9,590 nucleotides of DNA, taken from positions 1-9,590 of the forward strand of contig JBFGDZ010000138.1 of assembly GCA_041580375.1 (NCBI GenBank), in the 5' to 3' direction. Position numbers and translations under genes: made by a program. Below are positions 5,467-9,590 of this stretch, piece after piece. Below the pieces are notes generated by a model, which searched no databases, was not told the DNA's origin, and worked only from the letters and a program-made list of their open reading frames with translations. Each line of letters begins with the position of its first letter. Positions within the stretch are counted from its first letter, which is position 1. This stretch comes from JAPUIN01 sp041580375. Its GTDB lineage: Bacteria > Acidobacteriota > Polarisedimenticolia > Gp22-AA2.

Positions 5467-6900
5467 ATGGCCGACAAGTACTTTCGCGATCCGATCCATG
5501 GATCGATCAGCTTCGACAAGGATCGCGAGAGGCTGATCATCGATCTGATCAACACGCGGGAGTTCCAACGGCTGCGCCGCATCCGTCAGCTCGGCGCCCT
5601 CTTCCTCACCTTCCACGGCGCCGAGCACACCCGGTTCACGCACTCGATCGGCACGGCGTTCATGGCCAAGCGGATCTTCGACGCCCTGCTCGCCTCGGGG
5701 CAGGTGACGCAGCGGGCCCGCGAGGCGGAGCGGACGCGCCTCGTGTCGATCGCGGCGGCGCTGCTGCACGATGTCGGGCACGGTCCGTTCTCGCACCTGT
5801 ACGAGAAGGTTTTCAACGATCGGCGGCACGAGGAGTGGACGCGGCTCATCGTGCGGTCGCGCCGGACGGACGTCGGACGGCTCCTGCGCCGCGCCGGCCT
5901 GGCCGAGGAGATCCTCGCCGTCTACGACCGCTCCTACCGCCCGTCGTTCGTGAGCGACATCGTCTCGTCGCAGCTCGACGCGGACCGGCTCGACTATCTG
6001 CTGCGGGATTCCTTCATGACCGGGGTGGCCTACGGGCGGTACGATCTCGAGTGGATCCTCACGAACCTGCGTCTGGCGCGCAAGGCCCCGGCGCGGGAGC
6101 GGCCCGCACGCCGCGGCAGGACCGGACGCGGCGCGGAGCCCGCCTCCGACCTGCGCCTCGCCATCAACGGCGCCAAGGGTTACCACGCCGCGGAGCAGTT
6201 CGTCATCGGCCGCTACCTCATGTACCAGCAGGTCTACTATCACAAGACGAGCCGCGCGGCCGAGCAGATGATCCGCACCGCGCTGCAGCGGCTCGTCGAC
6301 TCCGTGCGCGAGAGCGGCCGGCATCCCGAGCCGTGCCCGGCGCCCCTTCCGAAGCTGATCGCGTCGCGCGGGGACATCCCCGTCGAAGACTATCTGCGTC
6401 TGGACGACTGGCTGCTGCTCTCGGCCTTCGCGGAGTGGTCGGCCGGGCCGCCCGCCGTCGACCCGATCCTCGCCGACCTCTGCCGCCGGATCACGCGCCG
6501 CCGGCTGTTCAAGACCGTGCGGGTGACGGGCGATTCGCGGCACCGCGCGTTCGGCGAGGCGATCGAGGCGCTCTCCGGCCTGTTCGTCAAGCGGGGCTTC
6601 GATCCGCGCTACTACCTGCTGGAGGACGATGCCACCGACCTGCCCTACCGGGATCTGGCCTACAGCGACCGCATGGGCACGGCGCCCGAGGACATCGGGC
6701 TCGCCAGCCGCGGCGTCATCGTGGGGTACATGTCCGAGCGCCGCATCTCGCCCCTCATCGACTCGATCCGGAACGAGCCGCGCAAGCTCCAGCGGCTCTG
6801 CTTCCCCGAAAGCATGCGCGCCGCCGTCGAGCGCCGCCTGAAGCCGTTCATCGCCAGAGAGCGGCCGGAGGGCGCCGCGCGCACGACGCGTGCCACTTGA
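5467..6900 (+). CDS. HD-domain phosphohydrolase, YwfO/SAMHD1-like (probable dNTP triphosphohydrolase)
   Basis: A complete 477-residue cytoplasmic protein of the COG1078 HD family. It opens with the family signature 'FRDPIHGSISFD' and 'INTREFQRLRRIRQLG'. Metal and catalytic residues are visible: H59 ('HTRFTHSIG'), H101-D102 ('LLHDVGHGPFSH'), H121 ('RRHEEW') and the D171/D173/D176 strand 'QLDADRLDYLLRD'. The later 'GYHAAEQFVIGRYLMYQQVYYH' is also typical of YwfO and EF1143. Characterised relatives remove triphosphate from dNTPs and control pool balance, sometimes with nucleotide allostery; that activity is inferred here. All catalytic residues are intact. An Arg/Ala/Pro-rich linker (about 204-227) sits between the HD core and the helical C-terminal part. 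A GTG directly before the chosen ATG is an equivalent alternative start, and the SD is weak. purF lies two genes downstream, which is suggestive but not proof of a link with nucleotide metabolism. Confidence 0.9.
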   Translation: MADKYFRDPIHGSISFDKDRERLIIDLINTREFQRLRRIRQLGALFLTFHGAEHTRFTHSIGTAFMAKRIFDALLASGQVTQRAREAERTRLVSIAAALLHDVGHGPFSHLYEKVFNDRRHEEWTRLIVRSRRTDVGRLLRRAGLAEEILAVYDRSYRPSFVSDIVSSQLDADRLDYLLRDSFMTGVAYGRYDLEWILTNLRLARKAPARERPARRGRTGRGAEPASDLRLAINGAKGYHAAEQFVIGRYLMYQQVYYHKTSRAAEQMIRTALQRLVDSVRESGRHPEPCPAPLPKLIASRGDIPVEDYLRLDDWLLLSAFAEWSAGPPAVDPILADLCRRITRRRLFKTVRVTGDSRHRAFGEAIEALSGLFVKRGFDPRYYLLEDDATDLPYRDLAYSDRMGTAPEDIGLASRGVIVGYMSERRISPLIDSIRNEPRKLQRLCFPESMRAAVERRLKPFIARERPEGAARTTRAT

Positions 6901-6925
6901 CTGGGCTCTCCCGGCGCGTTACCGT
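6897..6925 (+). promoter_or_regulatory. Promoter candidate for the lipoprotein gene, -35 overlapping the HD stop codon
   Basis: TTGACT (6897-6902, 5 of 6) includes the TGA stop of the HD gene. TACCGT (6920-6925, 3 of 6) follows after 17 nt. Transcription would begin near 6932, only a few bases before the ATG at 6935, which implies a nearly leaderless mRNA. No SD is visible in front of that ATG, consistent with this. The weak -10 keeps confidence low. Confidence 0.35.
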
Positions 6926-6934
6926 CACGACCCT

Positions 6935-7915
6935 ATGGAACGTCACGCGACGTCCCGCCGCCTGATCCACGCGCTGCTCGTTCCGATCCTGCTCGTCCCG
7001 GCCGCCTGCGCCGCCTCGGTCGAGGGGGTCGAGCCGGTCCTGAGGCGGCCGGACCCGAGGCCCGAGCCGGCCGCGGCGCGCCCGGCGCCCGTCGAGGAGG
7101 ATGAGGAGGATCCCGAGGCGCCCCCGCCCCCGCCGCCCGAGGACGCGTACGACGAGGTGCCGGCGCCTGAGGTCGTCCCGGCGGAGCCGAGCCCGGACGA
7201 TCCCACCCTGACGGCCGGCGGGGCCCTGCGGCTGTTCATGGCTTCGCGCAATTATTCGACGCTCCGCGCCCTCAAATCGGTCATGACCGAGTCGCTCCAG
7301 TCCCGTTACGATCACGACTCGGCTCCGTTCAACGGGAAGAACCGTGTCCGGCTGGCGGCGTTTCATTTCACCCCGGACGATCTCAAGCCCGTGATCCCGC
7401 GCGACTCGAAGGGCCGGCCGCCCGACACCTACATCGCCCACGTGAAGACGCTCTGGGCCGACCAGGGGGAGGTCGTGGAGCGCCGCACGGAGGCCATCCG
7501 CGTCGTGCGCACGGGGATCGGGCTCTGGCGAGTCTCGCGGCTTCAGGAGGTCGCGTCGGAATCGCTGCGCTACCGCAGCGACCTGCAGGGCCTGATCGCG
7601 CTGCGCCGGATCATGCGCGGCTGGATCCGCCGCAGCCTTCCGTCGGTGCAGCGCTATTTCAGCTCCGGGTTCGAGAGGCGGTACGCGGGCCGGGAGGAGG
7701 ACCTCGCCTCCCTGTTCGTGGGCCGGGACGATCCGCGTCACGCCGCCTACCGCATCGTCGAGCTGAAGGAGGTGGGGGATACCCGCCTCGTGGCGCGGCT
7801 CGAGCTGTACGACACCTCCCCCGGACAGCCGGCGCCAATCGAGGGAAGACCGGTCATCCTGCAGCTGGTCCGGCAGGCGCCCTACTGGCTCCTGGACTCG
7901 TGGGAGCGGGGCTGA
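6935..7915 (+). CDS. Probable lipoprotein with Pro/Glu-rich linker and two NTF2-like halves; function unknown
   Basis: A 326-residue protein. The start at 6935 gives a type II-like signal: basic 'RHATSRR', hydrophobic 'LIHALLVPILLVP', then 'AAC' with C25 as the probable lipidated residue (proline at -3 is unusual). Residues about 31-92 form an acidic, proline-rich linker including six consecutive prolines after 'EEDEEDPEA', likely a flexible tether from the membrane. Residues about 95-205 ('GGALRLFMASRNYSTLRAL' to 'GIGLWRVSRLQEV') look like an NTF2/DUF4878-type alpha-beta fold, with the helical start and a final strand carrying the W. Residues about 218-326 appear to repeat the plan: 'LRRIMRGWIRRSLPSVQRYF', then 'ARLELYDTS', ending 'APYWLLDSWERG'. 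This suggests a domain duplication. No catalytic motif is seen. It may bind a ligand or partner at the membrane. It has its own promoter candidate and ends about 70 nt before purF. Confidence 0.82.
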   Translation: MERHATSRRLIHALLVPILLVPAACAASVEGVEPVLRRPDPRPEPAAARPAPVEEDEEDPEAPPPPPPEDAYDEVPAPEVVPAEPSPDDPTLTAGGALRLFMASRNYSTLRALKSVMTESLQSRYDHDSAPFNGKNRVRLAAFHFTPDDLKPVIPRDSKGRPPDTYIAHVKTLWADQGEVVERRTEAIRVVRTGIGLWRVSRLQEVASESLRYRSDLQGLIALRRIMRGWIRRSLPSVQRYFSSGFERRYAGREEDLASLFVGRDDPRHAAYRIVELKEVGDTRLVARLELYDTSPGQPAPIEGRPVILQLVRQAPYWLLDSWERG

Positions 7916-7918
7916 CAA

Positions 7919-7931
7919 CCGGCGCTGCCGG
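7919..7931 (+). terminator. Small hairpin just after the lipoprotein gene
   Basis: CCGGC (7919-7923), loop GCT and GCCGG (7927-7931) form a perfect 5-bp stem starting 4 nt after the TGA. There is no T-run, so it is at best a weak or factor-assisted terminator before purF. Confidence 0.25.
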
Positions 7932-7955
7932 CACCGGGGCGCGCGCCCACCCATG

Positions 7956-7961
7956 TATAAT
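7956..7961 (+). promoter_or_regulatory. Perfect -10 box upstream of purF
   Basis: TATAAT at 7956-7961 matches the sigma70 -10 consensus at all six bases and stands out in very GC-rich DNA, 24 nt before the purF ATG. No good -35 lies 16-18 nt upstream (that stretch is ACCGGG-like). A TG dinucleotide touches the hexamer directly and so is one base off an extended -10. The promoter may depend on an activator. An SD-like GGAGGA (7970-7975) lies about 9 nt before the ATG. Confidence 0.5.
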
Positions 7962-7984
7962 GACGCCGTGGAGGAAGAGCGGGC

Positions 7985-9433
7985 ATGACTGAACCGTCCC
8001 GATCGTCGCCCGTCCGCCGGGCGCGGGCCTCGGACGATCGATTCCATGACGAATGCGGAGTGTTCGGCGTCTTCGGCCATCCGGAAGCCGCGAACCTCAC
8101 CTACCTCGGGCTGCACGGCCTCCAGCACCGCGGGCAGGAAGCGGCCGGGATCGTCTCCTCCGGCGGGACCCGTCTCGTCGAGGAGAAGGGGATGGGCCAG
8201 GTCGCCCGCATCTTCAAGAAGAATCACTTCCGCCGCCTGCGCGGCCACCTGGCGATCGGGCACGTCCGCTACTCGACCGCCGGGCGCAGCAACAGGGTCA
8301 ACGCGCAGCCGTTCCGCATCGATTCCTGCAAGGGAGAGATCGCGGTCGCCCACAACGGCAACCTCGTCAACGCGACCGAGCTGAAGGACCGCCTCGAGCG
8401 GGAAGGCTCCATCTTCGCCACCTCGTCCGACACGGAGGTGATCCTTCACCTCATCGCCCGCTCGAGGAAGGACGACCTGGAGGCGGCGATCGTGGATGCG
8501 CTGAGCCAGGTCCAGGGCGCCTACTCGCTGATCTTCATCGCCCCCGATCGGATCATCGGCGTGCGGGATCCGCGCGGCTTCAGGCCCCTGTCGCTCGGCC
8601 GGTTCCAGGACACGCACATCCTCACGTCCGAGTCGTGCGCCCTCGATCTGATCGACGCCGTTCTCGTGCGCGATCTGGATCCGGGCGAGATGGTGGTGAT
8701 CTCGGATGCGGGCGTGAAGTCCTACCGTCCGTTCCCGCCGGCCGAGCCCTCTCAGTGCATCTTCGAGTACGTCTACTTCTCGCGCCCCGACTCGGTCATC
8801 TACGGGCGCAGCGTGCACGAGGTGCGGAAGAGGCTCGGCATCGAGCTGGCGCGCGAGCATCCGGTGGAGGCGGACGTCGTCGTTCCGGTCCCGGACTCGG
8901 GCGTGTACGCCGCCCTGGGGTACGCGGAGGGCTCCGACACCCCGCTCGCCTTCGGTCTCGTCCGCAATCATTACGTGGGACGAACGTTCATCGAGCCGCA
9001 GCAGTCGATCCGGAACTTCGGGGTCAAGCTGAAGCTCAATCCGGTCCGAACGCTGCTGGACGGACGCCGCGTCGTCCTGATCGACGACTCCATCGTGCGC
9101 GGCACGACCAGCCGCAAGATCGTCTCGATGATCCGCGGCGCGGGAGCCCGGGAGGTTCACGTGCGCATCTCGTCGGCGCCCACGGTGGGACCCTGCTACT
9201 ACGGGGTGGACACGCCGAGCCGGGGAGAGCTCATCGCCTCCGCGCACACGGTGCCGGAGATCCGGAATCACATCCAGGCGGACTCCCTCGGCTATCTCTC
9301 TCTGGAGGGCATGTACCGGGCGGTGGGCGATCAGCGTTCGTTCTGCGCGGCCTGCTACACCAATACGTACCCGGTCCCGGTCGCCGCCGAGGAGGCGATC
9401 CTGAAGTTTGCTTCCAAGAGAGGGGGCGGCTAG
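7985..9433 (+). CDS. purF: Amidophosphoribosyltransferase (glutamine PRPP amidotransferase), [4Fe-4S] type with propeptide
   Basis: A complete 482-residue enzyme that makes 5-phosphoribosylamine from PRPP and glutamine, the first committed step of purine synthesis in the cytosol. The class II glutaminase domain begins at the nucleophile C24 ('DECGVFGVFG'), with 'HGLQHRGQEAAGI', 'GHVRYSTAG', 'AHNGNLVN' and 'SSDTEVI' following. The phosphoribosyltransferase domain carries the PRPP motif 'VVLIDDSIVRGTTS' at 363-376. Four cysteines, C258 ('SQCIFEYVYF'), C404 ('VGPCYYG'), C454 and C457 ('FCAACYTNTYP'), match the iron-sulfur ligands of the Bacillus subtilis type rather than the E. coli type, suggesting oxygen-sensitive stability. 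The first 23 residues must be removed to expose C24; this basic, Ser/Arg-rich propeptide ends in E, as in B. subtilis, but is longer. No other in-frame start lies closer. A perfect TATAAT and an SD precede it; transketolase follows. Confidence 0.97.
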   Translation: MTEPSRSSPVRRARASDDRFHDECGVFGVFGHPEAANLTYLGLHGLQHRGQEAAGIVSSGGTRLVEEKGMGQVARIFKKNHFRRLRGHLAIGHVRYSTAGRSNRVNAQPFRIDSCKGEIAVAHNGNLVNATELKDRLEREGSIFATSSDTEVILHLIARSRKDDLEAAIVDALSQVQGAYSLIFIAPDRIIGVRDPRGFRPLSLGRFQDTHILTSESCALDLIDAVLVRDLDPGEMVVISDAGVKSYRPFPPAEPSQCIFEYVYFSRPDSVIYGRSVHEVRKRLGIELAREHPVEADVVVPVPDSGVYAALGYAEGSDTPLAFGLVRNHYVGRTFIEPQQSIRNFGVKLKLNPVRTLLDGRRVVLIDDSIVRGTTSRKIVSMIRGAGAREVHVRISSAPTVGPCYYGVDTPSRGELIASAHTVPEIRNHIQADSLGYLSLEGMYRAVGDQRSFCAACYTNTYPVPVAAEEAILKFASKRGGG

Positions 9434-9459
9434 ACTCCCCCTCCACCCCGCTCGTTCAC

Positions 9460-9478
9460 CGGCGGCCTGCGGCCGGCG
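9460..9478 (+). terminator. Hairpin after purF, weak terminator candidate
   Basis: CGGCC (9463-9467), loop TGC and GGCCG (9471-9475) form a 5-bp stem. It extends across one mismatch by two more pairs (9460-9461 with 9477-9478). It lies 27 nt after the purF stop, with no T-run after it. Confidence 0.3.
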
Positions 9479-9498
9479 CGGAGCCTCGGCGCCGTGCC

Positions 9499-9513
9499 GA
9501 CCGGCCCCCGGTC
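9499..9513 (+). other. Perfect 6-bp hairpin just upstream of the transketolase ribosome binding site
   Basis: GACCGG (9499-9504), loop CCC and CCGGTC (9508-9513) form a perfect stem that ends about 5 nt before the GGGAGA SD (9518-9523). It may affect translation of the next gene or be chance in GC-rich DNA. Confidence 0.25.
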
Positions 9514-9525
9514 AGCCGGGAGACC

Positions 9526-9590
9526 ATGTCGAAGAACTCGGGTTCCAGCGAACGGGCGCGCCTCGCCATCAACACCATCAAGACGCTCGC
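9526..9590 (+). CDS. tkt: Transketolase, N-terminal fragment (runs off the window)
   Basis: ATG at 9526 opens 21 full codons to the window edge. The peptide includes 'ERARLAINTIKTL', which closely matches the conserved N-terminus of transketolases (the usual continuation is a strand leading to the thiamine-diphosphate site, here not visible). The enzyme would move two-carbon ketol units between sugar phosphates in the non-oxidative pentose phosphate pathway, supplying ribose 5-phosphate for the PRPP that PurF uses. GGGAGA at 9518-9523 is a fitting SD. The call rests on a short stretch; a C-terminally split transketolase or a plain full-length enzyme cannot be told apart here. Confidence 0.72.
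   Translation, partial: MSKNSGSSERARLAINTIKTL

Noticed and set aside
5323..6543. 406-codon minus-strand open frame opposite the HD phosphohydrolase
   Set aside because: Antisense shadow: the plus-strand frame has all HD catalytic motifs, and the antisense product has no recognisable fold.
6848..9271. Very long open frame on the minus strand (807 codons) opposite the lipoprotein gene and purF
   Set aside because: It lies antisense to a certain purF. Its product is a low-complexity Arg/Ala/Gly/Asp-rich chain with no domain, which is expected from third-position GC bias.
1..9590. CRISPR, tRNA, rRNA, insertion sequence, toxin-antitoxin or defence cassette
   Set aside because: I saw no spaced direct repeats, cloverleaf-like sequence, transposase motif or terminal inverted repeats. 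The genes are enzymes and secreted proteins of ordinary chromosomal type. The HD protein resembles antiviral SAMHD1-like dNTPases, but it sits among housekeeping genes with no defence partner.

Overview
The window is very GC-rich bacterial chromosomal DNA with short intergenic gaps. Its stop codons, strong third-position GC bias and sigma70-like promoter candidates fit an ordinary high-GC genome. The best guess for origin is Acidobacteriota or a similar environmental phylum: several secreted proteins carry PxKF-like, beta-propeller and '...SYG.SS.G..R...CP' modules often met in such genomes. That guess rests on family recollection, not a search. I see no mobile element, CRISPR array, tRNA or rRNA, and no obviously foreign segment.

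Layout. Positions 1-1083 hold the 3' end of a large secreted protein (PD40-type beta-propeller, PKD/Ig-like, PxKF-like). A promoter candidate and a GC hairpin follow, then a two-gene unit: a HAD-superfamily phosphatase whose reading frame has no ATG/GTG/TTG start (apparent ATC at 1199), overlapping by ATGA a dipeptide epimerase of the enolase superfamily (1897-2982). Convergent to it, and sharing its stop codon bases, lies a LysM-M23 peptidase on the minus strand (2979-3743). A divergent intergenic region with a good promoter leads to a secreted beta-propeller protein (3954-5357). Then come an HD-domain phosphohydrolase of the YwfO/SAMHD1-like family (5467-6900), a probable lipoprotein with two NTF2-like halves (6935-7915), purF (7985-9433) and the first 21 codons of a transketolase (9526 to the window end).

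How the genes relate. purF (first step of purine synthesis from PRPP), transketolase (pentose phosphates) and the HD protein (probable dNTP hydrolysis) all touch nucleotide and pentose metabolism, but each seems to have its own upstream signals, so this is a neighbourhood, not a proven operon. The dipeptide epimerase (probably L-Ala-D/L-Glu) and the neighbouring LysM-M23 peptidase could both belong to peptidoglycan turnover.

I do not find an undescribed multi-gene system. The most notable local oddities are the missing canonical start of the HAD gene, an interrupted 28-nt inverted repeat centred exactly on the shared stop codons of the convergent genes, and two lineage-type secreted proteins of unknown function.
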